NCBI GenBank assembly: GCA_024235995.1
Contig: JACKLI010000001.1
Span: 2,418,001 to 2,482,000 of the forward strand
Reading direction: 5' to 3'
DNA from: Burkholderiaceae bacterium
Lineage (GTDB): Bacteria > Pseudomonadota > Gammaproteobacteria > Burkholderiales > Burkholderiaceae_C
DNA length: 64,000 bases
The notes under the pieces are model-generated. The model did not search any database. It had not been told where the DNA came from and saw only the letters and a list, made by a program, of their open reading frames with translations. The first letter of the stretch is position 1; each line of letters begins with the position of its first letter. Position numbers and translations under genes: made by a program. This document shows, in pieces, positions 1-7,120 of this stretch.

Positions 1-948
1 GTCGGTCATCTCGCCCAGGGCCAGGAACATGCCGGTCGATTCGATCATCACCACCAGCATGATCAGCGACATGGTGAGGATGGACACCGGGTCGAAGATC
101 GGCATGCCGAAGTGGAAGGGAACGATGACGTCCACCCACTTGGCCTGGGCCACCTTGTCGAAGTTCATCATGCCGCTGGCCGCGGCCACGATGCCGCCCA
201 CGACGATGCCCACCAGCACCGAGATGTTGGCCAGGAAGCCCTTGGCGAACTTGGCCACCAGCAGGATGGTGACCAGCACGATGGCCGACACCCCGATGCC
301 CGACAGCGGCGCGTAGCGCGGGTTGGGCAGGGTGGGCGCCAGCGCCAGCCCCTGCGGCACGGCCGGCACGCCGGACGCGCCGGTGGCCGCGGCGCTGCGC
401 AGGGTGCTCAGCCACTCGCTGTGCTCGGGCTGCACGATCAGCGGCGCCGTGGGGCCCACGGGCACGCCGAAGATCCAGTTGATGCCCACGCGCATCAGGT
501 CGATGCCGATCACGGCGATGATGGTGCCGGTGACCACGGGCGGAAAAAACCGCAGCATGCGGCTGACGCCGGGTGCGATGACGATGGAGATGATGCCGGC
601 GCCGATGATGGAGCCGAACAGCAGCCGCGCGCCGTCGGTGCCGGGGTTGCTGCTGGCGATGGCCACCATGGGGCTGACGGCGGCGAAGGTCACGCCCATC
701 ATCACCGGCAGCTTGACGCCGAACCACTGCGTGACGCCGAAGGCCTGGATCAGGGTGGCCAGGCCGCAGCAGAACAGGTCGGCCGAGATCAGCATGGCCA
801 CCTCGTGCGCGGGCAGCTTGAGGGCGCGGCCGACGATCAGCGGCACGGCGATGGCGCCGGCGTACATCACCAGCACGTGTTGCAGACCGAGCGCGGTCAG
901 CTTGCCGGTGGGCAAGCGCTCATCGACGGGATGGACGGGGGTGCTCAT
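1..948 (-). CDS. NCS2-family purine (urate/xanthine) permease, 3' end cut by window edge
   Basis: Reading from an ATG at 948 on the minus strand gives 316 codons that stay open to base 1, so the C-terminus lies outside the window. The N-terminus carries the NCS2 motif LQHVLVMYAGAIAVP, followed by several hydrophobic helices, and the family signature MIESTGMFLALGE appears near the window edge. NCS2 proteins are inner-membrane proton symporters for uracil, xanthine or urate. The downstream ureide-degrading genes on the same strand point to urate, xanthine or allantoin as substrate, but the sequence alone does not say which. An AGGAGAC ribosome-binding site precedes the start. The gene follows the M20 deacylase by 48 bases and is probably the last gene of that operon. 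Confidence 0.9.
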   Translation of the reverse strand, partial: MSTPVHPVDERLPTGKLTALGLQHVLVMYAGAIAVPLIVGRALKLPAHEVAMLISADLFCCGLATLIQAFGVTQWFGVKLPVMMGVTFAAVSPMVAIASSNPGTDGARLLFGSIIGAGIISIVIAPGVSRMLRFFPPVVTGTIIAVIGIDLMRVGINWIFGVPVGPTAPLIVQPEHSEWLSTLRSAAATGASGVPAVPQGLALAPTLPNPRYAPLSGIGVSAIVLVTILLVAKFAKGFLANISVLVGIVVGGIVAAASGMMNFDKVAQAKWVDVIVPFHFGMPIFDPVSILTMSLIMLVVMIESTGMFLALGEMTD

Positions 949-996
949 GTTGTCTCCTGGTCTTTGCCTCTGTCGGGCGGTGGGTGGTGGGCGAAA

Positions 997-2262
997 TCAG
1001 TTCAACAGGTCGGCCAGCGTGCGCGCGACGACCTTGGTGGCGCGGCGCAGGTCCTGCAGGTCGACGCGCTCGTCGTTGCGCTTGGCGTGGCTCTCCAGCA
1101 CGGTGCGCGGACCGGCGCCGTAGATGACGCCGGGAATGCCGCGCTCCACGTACAGGCGCACGTCGGTGTACAGCGGGGTGCCGACGGCGGGCGGCTTGGC
1201 GCCGAACACGGCCTCGGCGTTGCGCTGGATGGCCTCCACCAGCGGCTGGTTGCCGGGCAGCGGGGTCATGGCGTTGGCCAGCAGCATGCGCCGCACGTCG
1301 GTGCGCACCGCGTCCTCGCCCTTCACGCCGCGCCAGCGGTTGAAGTGGCGCGTGGCGCCCTCGATCACCTTGCGGATGCGCGCCTCGACCTTGGCCGGGT
1401 CTTCCTCGGGGATCATGCGGCGGTCGAGCTTGAGCACCACCTTGCCGGGAATGACGTTGGTGTTGGTGCCACCCTCGATGCGGCCGATGTTGAGGTACGG
1501 GTGCTCGATGCCAGCCACCTTGGACCTGACCTTCTGATAGACGGTGTTCTCGGCGTACAGCGCGTTCATGATGAACACCGCCGCCTGCAGCGCGTCGACG
1601 CCGGTGCGGGGCACCGCCGCGTGCGCCATCCGGCCCTGGATGGTCACCTCCATCTGCAGGCAGCCGTTGTGCGCGGTCACCACCTCGTAGCTGAAGCCGG
1701 CGGCAATCATCAGGTCGGGCCGGGTCAGGCCCTTCTCCAGCAGCCAGCCGGGGCCCAGCAGGCCGCCAAATTCCTCGTCGTAGGTGAAGTGCAGCTCGAC
1801 CGTGCCGCGCGTGGGCCGGGCCACCGCTTCCAGCGCGCGCACGGCGAAGCTGAAGGTGGAAAAGTCGCTCTTGCTGACGGCGCTGGCGCGGCCGAACAGC
1901 TGGCCGTTCTCGATCTCGGCGCCGTAGGGGTCGTGCGTCCAGCCTTCGCCGGGCGGCACCACGTCGCCATGGGCGTTGAGGGCGATGGTTTTGCCGCCGT
2001 TGCCGTAGGGCCGGCGCACGATCAGGTTGGTGATGCTCTGCATGCCGTAGTCGCGCACCTCCTGCTCGGGCACGGCGTGCCTTTCGGCGTCGAAGCCCCA
2101 GGCCTTGATCAGCTCGGCGGTGCGCTCGGCGTGCGGGGCGTTGTTGCCCGGCGGCGTGTCGGTGGGCACGCGCACCAGTTGCTGCAAAAACTCGACCTGC
2201 TCGTCGAAGTGCTGGTCGATCCAGGCGTCGAGCTGGGCGTGGAGGGTGGCGGTGTCGGTCAT
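997..2262 (-). CDS. M20-family ArgE/DapE-like deacylase
   Basis: This 421-residue protein is a zinc-dependent M20 amidohydrolase or deacylase. Visible family features are NAHGDVV (first metal His and the Asp of HxD), a degenerate GRAS..SKSD segment where GRGxxDMK is usual, the catalytic YDEEFGG acidic pair, the dimerisation-domain signature with GRMAHAAVPRTG, and a late ESHAKRNDERV histidine. The family removes acyl, carbamoyl or formyl groups from amino acids. Its place between an allantoate amidohydrolase and a purine permease suggests action on a ureide or an N-carbamoyl product, but this is inference. ArgE or DapE function proper is unlikely in this context. Confidence 0.85.
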   Translation of the reverse strand: MTDTATLHAQLDAWIDQHFDEQVEFLQQLVRVPTDTPPGNNAPHAERTAELIKAWGFDAERHAVPEQEVRDYGMQSITNLIVRRPYGNGGKTIALNAHGDVVPPGEGWTHDPYGAEIENGQLFGRASAVSKSDFSTFSFAVRALEAVARPTRGTVELHFTYDEEFGGLLGPGWLLEKGLTRPDLMIAAGFSYEVVTAHNGCLQMEVTIQGRMAHAAVPRTGVDALQAAVFIMNALYAENTVYQKVRSKVAGIEHPYLNIGRIEGGTNTNVIPGKVVLKLDRRMIPEEDPAKVEARIRKVIEGATRHFNRWRGVKGEDAVRTDVRRMLLANAMTPLPGNQPLVEAIQRNAEAVFGAKPPAVGTPLYTDVRLYVERGIPGVIYGAGPRTVLESHAKRNDERVDLQDLRRATKVVARTLADLLN

Positions 2263-2270
2263 GGTTTTTT

Positions 2271-2326
2271 AATCAAAAGTGGTTCTGGCCCGCGTGGATC
2301 AATAGCGGGCAGCTATCGTTATTGAA
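2271..2326 (-). repeat. Dispersed ~55 bp repeat, copy 1
   Basis: On the minus strand it contains ATAGCTGCCCGCTATTGATC, then a GCGGGCC arm and a TTTTGATT end. This matches the layout shared by eight copies in the window: an AGCTGC(T/C) core, about ten variable bases, a GCGGGGGCTG-like arm and a T-rich GATT end. This copy spans the gap between two purine genes and includes the TAA stop of the uraD-allC fusion (2319-2321). Confidence 0.7.
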
Positions 2327-4103
2327 GTTTTCCGGCCGCCACGGCGTCCAGCAGGTGCTGCATGGCGCGCACCGCCAGCTCCATGTCGTCGGCGGTGGTC
2401 GATTCGAGCGGGTTGTGGCTGATGCCGGCGTTCTCGCCACGCACGAACAGCATGGCCTGGGGCATCACCTCGTGCAGCTTCATGGCGTCGTGGCCGGCGC
2501 CGCTGGGCAGGCGAAACACCGGCAGGCCCAATGATTCGACGGCCGCTTCCCAGCGCTTTTGCCAGGCCGGCGCGCTGGGCGCGGCGCTGGCGCGCATGGT
2601 CTCGGCCAGCTGGCACTGCAGGCTGCGGCGCTCAGCAATGGCGCGGGCCTCGGCCACGATGTCGGCGGACAGGGCGTCGCGCTGGGCGTCGCTCGGCGCG
2701 CGCAGGTCTAGGCTGAAGCCGCAGCGCCCGGGCACCACGTTGATCGAGCCGTTGGGGACCTGGAGCATGCCCATGGTGGCCACCGAGTCGCCGTCGCGCG
2801 CGGCGCGCTGCTCGATGAACAGCGCCAGCTCGGCGGCGGCGCAGGCGGCGTCGCGGCGGCGGTTCATGGGCGTGGTGCCGGCGTGGCTGGCCTGGCCCAC
2901 GTATTCGCCCACGTAACGCACGCTGGCGTTGATGGAGGTGACGATGCCCAGCGGCAGGTTCAGCTCGTTCAGCACCGGGCCCTGCTCGATGTGCACCTCG
3001 ACGAAGCCCAGGTAGTCCTGCGGGTCGCGGCGCAGCTTGGGGATGTCGTCGATGCACAGGCCGGCGTGCTGCATGGCCTGGCGCAGGGTGATGCCGTCGG
3101 CATCCTGCTGCTCCAGCCACTCGCGCCTGAAGTCGCCCACCAGCGCGCCCGAGCCCAGGAAGGTGGCCTTGTAGCGCTGGCCTTCCTCCTCGGCAAAGCC
3201 CACCACCTCGAAGTGAAACGGCAGGCGCCGGCCGGCGCGGTGCAGCTCGCGCACGCAGGCGATGGGCACGAAGATGCCCAGGCGTCCGTCGTACTTGCCG
3301 CCGTTGCGCACGGTGTCGTAGTGGCTGCCGGTGAGCAGGGTCTTGGGCCGGGCCACGGCGGGGTCGGCGTCGTAGCGGCCCACCACGTTGCCCACGGCGT
3401 CGACGTGCACGCTGTCGAAGCCGGCGTCGCGCATCACCTGGCTGATGCGCTGGGCGCAGGCGCGGTGCGCGTCGGTCAGGTAGGTGACGGTGAGCTGGCC
3501 GGCCTCGGCAAAGCCCGGGTCGCTGTGCTGGGCCAGCTTTTCGTGCCAGTCCCACACCTCGTTGCCCAGCGCGGGTGGGGCGGCGAACTTGTCGGCCAGG
3601 CGGATCTCGGCGATGCGGTGGATTTGGCGCAGCGCCTCGGCGCGCTCGAAGTCGGGGTGGCCCGCCAGGCGCCGCGCGAAGGTGTCGATGATCTGCTGCT
3701 TGCCCAGGCCGCTGCCGCGCGGGCCGCGCACGCACAGCACGAAGGGGAAGCCGAAGCGGGCGTTGTAATCGCGGTTGAGCTGCTGGATGCGCGCCAGCTC
3801 CTCGGGCGTGCAGGCGGTCAGGCCCGCGCGGGTTTGCTCGCCGGTGGATTCGGGGGTGAGCGTGCCCGCCTGCATGGCCTTGCCCGCCAGCTCCGGGTGG
3901 GCGCGGATCAGCGCCAGCTGGGCGTCCACGCCGGCCTTGTCCAGCACGTCGGCCATGGCGTGCTTGAGCTGGGCCAGCGAGCGGAAGGGCCGCGCCTGCA
4001 CGGCCCGGGCGGCGATCCAGGGCGTGTGCTCGTACAGGCCATCCAGCATCAGCTCGGCCTCGGCCGGCGAGGCGCGGTTGAATTCGTCCAGCGTATGCGA
4101 CAT
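2319..4103 (-). CDS. OHCU decarboxylase / allantoate amidohydrolase fusion
   Basis: One 594-residue frame joins two enzymes of ureide degradation. Residues 1 to about 165 are a UraD-type 2-oxo-4-hydroxy-4-carboxy-5-ureidoimidazoline decarboxylase, with the catalytic histidine in AHPELAGKAM (H69) and the GFPFVLCV motif. Residues from about 170 are an M20 amidase of the AllC/hydantoinase group, with zinc-site segments GSHYDT, YDGRLG, EEEGQRY, VEVHIEQGP and a terminal GISHNP. UraD makes S-allantoin from OHCU; AllC removes ammonia and CO2 from allantoate. The frame is continuous through the junction, so I see no frameshift. Allantoinase, which acts between the two steps, starts just upstream (5066 to 4107), only three bases away. 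Confidence 0.92.
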   Translation of the reverse strand: MSHTLDEFNRASPAEAELMLDGLYEHTPWIAARAVQARPFRSLAQLKHAMADVLDKAGVDAQLALIRAHPELAGKAMQAGTLTPESTGEQTRAGLTACTPEELARIQQLNRDYNARFGFPFVLCVRGPRGSGLGKQQIIDTFARRLAGHPDFERAEALRQIHRIAEIRLADKFAAPPALGNEVWDWHEKLAQHSDPGFAEAGQLTVTYLTDAHRACAQRISQVMRDAGFDSVHVDAVGNVVGRYDADPAVARPKTLLTGSHYDTVRNGGKYDGRLGIFVPIACVRELHRAGRRLPFHFEVVGFAEEEGQRYKATFLGSGALVGDFRREWLEQQDADGITLRQAMQHAGLCIDDIPKLRRDPQDYLGFVEVHIEQGPVLNELNLPLGIVTSINASVRYVGEYVGQASHAGTTPMNRRRDAACAAAELALFIEQRAARDGDSVATMGMLQVPNGSINVVPGRCGFSLDLRAPSDAQRDALSADIVAEARAIAERRSLQCQLAETMRASAAPSAPAWQKRWEAAVESLGLPVFRLPSGAGHDAMKLHEVMPQAMLFVRGENAGISHNPLESTTADDMELAVRAMQHLLDAVAAGKLQ

Positions 4104-4106
4104 GGC

Positions 4107-5066
4107 TCAGTCCTTGCAGGGGTGGGTGGCGATCCAGTGGCGGGCGATGTCGACGCGCCGGCACACCCAGACGTCGGGGTGCCGCCCGACGTGGTCGAGA
4201 AAGCGCTGCAGCGCGGCAAAGCGCCCCGGGCGCCCGACCATGCGGTTGTGCAGGCCGATGCTGAGCATCTTGGGCCGGTCCAGCCCCTGGGGGTCGCCCT
4301 CGGCGTACAGGGTGTCGAAGCTGTCGCGCATGTAGCGGTAGAAGGGCTCGGCGTCGCTGTAGCCCTGCGGCAGGCCGAAGCGCATGTCGTTGCAGTCCAG
4401 CGTGTAGGGCACCACCAGGTGGTTCGCGTCGCTGCCGTCGGTCTTGCGCACCTTCATCCAGAAGGGCAGGTCGTCGCCGTAGTAGTCGCTGTCGTACAGC
4501 AGGCGGCCGTCGTCCACCACCAGGCGGCGCGTGTTGACGCTGTCGCGGCCGGTGTACCAGCCCAGCGGGCGCTCGCCGGCGATGGCCTCGATGGTGTCGA
4601 GCGCCTGCTTCATCTGCGCGCGCTCGCTGGCCTCGTCCATGCCCTGGTAGTGAATCCAGCGCAGCGCGTGGCAGGCGATCTCGTGCCCGCCGTCCTGGAA
4701 GGCCCGGGCCATTTCGGGGTAGCGCGCCAGCGCGCTGGCGACGCAGAAGATCGTCAGCGGCAGCCCGCGCTGCCTGAACTCGCGCAGCACGCGCCACACG
4801 CCGGCGCGCGAGCCGTATTCGTAGATGCTCTCCATGCTCAGGTGGCGCTCGGGGTAGGCCGCCGGGTTGAACATCTCGGACAGGAAGGTCTCGCTGGCGG
4901 CGTCGCCGTGCAGCACGCAGTTCTCGCCGCCTTCCTCGTAGTTGAGGACGAACTGCACCGCGATGCGCGCGCCGCCCGGCCAGCGGGCGTGGGGCACGTC
5001 GGCGCCGTAGCCGGCCAGGTCGCGCGGGTAGGGCGCCGTGCTGTCGTAAAGGGTGTGGGTGGTCAT
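4107..5066 (-). CDS. puuE: Allantoinase, PuuE polysaccharide-deacetylase type
   Basis: The 319-residue product matches the cofactor-independent PuuE allantoinases, which open the hydantoin ring of allantoin to allantoate and belong to the polysaccharide deacetylase (NodB) fold, not the amidohydrolase family. Family landmarks are PRDLAGYGADVPHARWPGG at the N-terminus, LNYEEGGENCVLHGDA, CHALRWIHYQGMD, and GWYTGRDSVNTRRL in the middle. I chose the ATG at 5066 because it overlaps the stop of the preceding gntR gene as ATGA and gives the conserved N-terminus; an in-frame extension to 5240 runs through gntR and is not believed. It is directly followed by the uraD-allC fusion. Confidence 0.93.
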   Translation of the reverse strand: MTTHTLYDSTAPYPRDLAGYGADVPHARWPGGARIAVQFVLNYEEGGENCVLHGDAASETFLSEMFNPAAYPERHLSMESIYEYGSRAGVWRVLREFRQRGLPLTIFCVASALARYPEMARAFQDGGHEIACHALRWIHYQGMDEASERAQMKQALDTIEAIAGERPLGWYTGRDSVNTRRLVVDDGRLLYDSDYYGDDLPFWMKVRKTDGSDANHLVVPYTLDCNDMRFGLPQGYSDAEPFYRYMRDSFDTLYAEGDPQGLDRPKMLSIGLHNRMVGRPGRFAALQRFLDHVGRHPDVWVCRRVDIARHWIATHPCKD

Positions 5067-5779
5067 GCGGTTTTCTGCCTCGCGATTCTGGTTTTTGTGG
5101 CGCGGGCCGCAGGGCGGGCCAGCGCCTTTTGAACGTCGAAGGTGGGCACGGGCTGCTCCAGGTTCAGGCCGGCCTCCACGTGGTCCAGGTGGGCGCGCAT
5201 CAGGCGCACGGCCTGGGCCACGTCGCCGGCGGCAAAGCACTCGACCAGCGCGGCGTGCTCGCTGGAGGAGTCGTGCGCCGCCGTGGTGCTCTGGTACATC
5301 AGGGTGACGATGGCGCAGCGCGCCAGCAGATCGCGCAGCACCTGCGCCAGCACGTCGTTGCCCAGCAGCTCGGCCATGCGCACGTGGAAGTCGCCCAGCA
5401 GCTCGGTGCGGTCGGCCACGTCCTGGCGCGCCACGGCGGCCTGCTCGCGCGCCACGTGCTCGCGCAGCGCCTGGATGCGCTCGGGCGTGGCGGCGCGCAC
5501 GAAGGCGCGCGTGAGCTCCACCTCCAGCATGCGGCGCACGGCAAACACCTGCCGCGCCTCGGCCGCCGACGGGCTGGCGACGAAGGCGCCGCGCGCCGGC
5601 GCCAGCGTGACCAGGCGCTTTTGCGACAGCAGGAACAGCGCCTGGCGCACCAGCGTGCGCGAGACGCCGAAGTGGTCGGCCAGCGACTGCTCCACCAGCC
5701 GGGCGCCGGGCTGCAGGCGGTGCTCGACGATGGCGCCAGTGAGCGCCAGGACGATCTGGTCGGTGCTGGTGGCTTGCAT
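5063..5779 (-). CDS. GntR-family (FCD) transcriptional regulator of the ureide locus
   Basis: A 238-residue FadR-subfamily GntR regulator. The N-terminal winged helix-turn-helix shows GARLVEQSLADHFGVSRTLVRQAL (two overlapping segments) and RGAFVASPS; the helical FCD effector domain follows, with FHVRMAELLGN and a late SSEHAALVECFAAGD segment that usually supplies metal-ligand histidines. The frame can be extended to 5833, but the ATG at 5779 fits the usual GntR N-terminus and leaves the palindromic operator outside the coding region. It overlaps puuE by four bases and diverges from uraH, so it probably senses a purine breakdown product and controls both directions. Confidence 0.88.
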   Translation of the reverse strand: MQATSTDQIVLALTGAIVEHRLQPGARLVEQSLADHFGVSRTLVRQALFLLSQKRLVTLAPARGAFVASPSAAEARQVFAVRRMLEVELTRAFVRAATPERIQALREHVAREQAAVARQDVADRTELLGDFHVRMAELLGNDVLAQVLRDLLARCAIVTLMYQSTTAAHDSSSEHAALVECFAAGDVAQAVRLMRAHLDHVEAGLNLEQPVPTFDVQKALARPAARATKTRIARQKTA

Positions 5780-5807
5780 GGTGCCGTCAATGATAGACGC
5801 CCATTTC

Positions 5808-5838
5808 AAAATTGTATACACTGCCGTGCACAATTTTT
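5808..5838. promoter_or_regulatory. Paired palindromic operator between gntR and uraH
   Basis: Two AT-rich half elements face each other: AAATTGTATACA on one side and, on the other strand, AAATTGTGCAC, separated by about six GC-rich bases. The left element itself holds the 8-base palindrome TGTATACA, a typical core for FadR-subfamily GntR operators. The site lies in the 74-base gap between gntR (starts at 5779) and uraH (starts at 5854), where one bound dimer pair could block both promoters. Regulator assignment is inferred from position. Confidence 0.65.
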
Positions 5839-5853
5839 TGAAGGAGCAAGCTC

Positions 5854-6207
5854 ATGGGTTTGAGCACGCACGTCCTGGATACCATGCACGGCACGCCGGC
5901 CGCCGGCATGCAGGTCAGCCTGTACGAGATGCAGGGCGGCCAGCCCCGGCTGGTCAAGCGCTTTCGCCTCAACGGCGACGGCCGCAACCCCGACGGCCCG
6001 CTGTACGACAACGCCAGCCTGCGGGTGGGCACCTACCGGCTGAGCTTCGAGGTGGCCGACTACTTCAGGGCGCGCGGGGTGGCCTTGCCCCAGCCGCCGT
6101 TTCTGGACGTGGTGCCGCTGGACTTCGGCATCGCCCACGTCGACCAGCACTACCACGTGCCGCTGCTGGTCAGCCCCTGGAGCTTCTCGACCTATCGGGG
6201 CTCTTGA
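5854..6207 (+). CDS. uraH: 5-hydroxyisourate hydrolase (transthyretin-like)
   Basis: The 117-residue product is a transthyretin-related HIU hydrolase, which converts 5-hydroxyisourate to OHCU, the substrate of the UraD domain encoded at 2319-4103. It begins STHVLDTMHGTPAAGM, has the conserved LRVGTYRL strand, HVDQHYHVPLL near the end, and finishes with the diagnostic YRGS tetrapeptide. Catalytic His and Arg positions of the family are present. An AAGGAG site sits about seven bases upstream of the ATG. There is no signal peptide, so it should act in the cytoplasm. It reads away from gntR and ends 16 bases before the convergent exporter gene. Confidence 0.95.
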   Translation: MGLSTHVLDTMHGTPAAGMQVSLYEMQGGQPRLVKRFRLNGDGRNPDGPLYDNASLRVGTYRLSFEVADYFRARGVALPQPPFLDVVPLDFGIAHVDQHYHVPLLVSPWSFSTYRGS

Positions 6208-6223
6208 AAGTTACCTGCGCGAG

Positions 6224-7120
6224 TTACCCGCGCGCCGCCGCTACCAGGCGCGGCCACAGCAGGTTCAGCGCCAGCCCGGCCATCACCAGGCCGGCGGCCA
6301 GCAGCTTCCAGGGCGGCAGCGCCTCGCCCATCAGCAGGGCCGAGGCGCCGATGCCGAACACCGGCACCAGGATCGAGAACGGCGCCACCGTGGCCGCCGG
6401 GTAGCGCGCCAGCAGCCAGGCCCACACGCCGTAGCCGAAGATGGTGTTGCCCAGCGACTGCCAGACGACTGCCGCCCAGGTGGCCGCGTCGGCCTGCGCC
6501 AGCCCGCTGGCGATGCGCGGCCAGCCTTCCAGCGCCCAGCTGAGCAGCAGCAGCGGCGGCACGGCGAACAGGCTGGACCAGGCCACGTAGGCCAGCACGT
6601 CGACCGGCCCGGCGGCGCGGCTGGCCACGTTGCCCAGCGCCCAGAAGAAGGCCGCGCCCAGCGTCAGCAGCAGGCCCGCCAGCGTGGTGTGGCCGTCGGT
6701 GTGGCTGGCGATGATGACGATGCCGGTGAGCGCGATCAGCGCCGCCACCCACTGGTAGGGCCGCAGCCGCTCCTTGTCGATCAGCACCGCCAGCCCCACG
6801 GTGAAGAACACCTGCGCCTGCACCACCAGCGAGGCCAGGCCCGGCGTGATGTCGCGCTGCATGCCGTAGAACAGCAGGGCGAACTGTCCCACGCCGATGG
6901 CCAGCCCGTACAGCGCCAGGTTGCCCCAGGACGCGGCCGGGCGGCGCACCAGCAGCACCAGCGGAAAGGCCGCCAGCGCAAAGCGCAGCGCGGCCAGCAG
7001 CAGCGGCGGCAGGTGCGCCAGCGCGAACTTGATGATGACGAAGTTGGTGCCCCACACGGCCACCACGGCCAGGATCAGAAGCAGGTGGTGCCAGGTGAGC
7101 GGGGTGGTGCGGCGGGTCAT
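6224..7120 (-). CDS. EamA/DMT-family transporter
   Basis: The 298-residue protein has about ten hydrophobic helices in two EamA repeats, with WGTNFVIIKFAL in helix one and ALRFALAAFPL in helix two. This is the drug/metabolite transporter layout often annotated as YedA- or O-acetylserine/cysteine-exporter-like. The substrate is not evident. The start at 7120 (ATG) overlaps the stop of mnmC as ATGA; longer in-frame readings into mnmC are discarded because the family begins near this methionine. Its coupling to mnmC looks like compact packing, not shared function. Confidence 0.88.
   Translation of the reverse strand: MTRRTTPLTWHHLLLILAVVAVWGTNFVIIKFALAHLPPLLLAALRFALAAFPLVLLVRRPAASWGNLALYGLAIGVGQFALLFYGMQRDITPGLASLVVQAQVFFTVGLAVLIDKERLRPYQWVAALIALTGIVIIASHTDGHTTLAGLLLTLGAAFFWALGNVASRAAGPVDVLAYVAWSSLFAVPPLLLLSWALEGWPRIASGLAQADAATWAAVVWQSLGNTIFGYGVWAWLLARYPAATVAPFSILVPVFGIGASALLMGEALPPWKLLAAGLVMAGLALNLLWPRLVAAARG

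Noticed and set aside
112..2325. A 737-codon plus-strand frame opposite the permease and deacylase genes
   Set aside because: It is a His/Gly/Ala-rich antisense shadow of high-GC genes with no family motif; the minus-strand genes explain the region.
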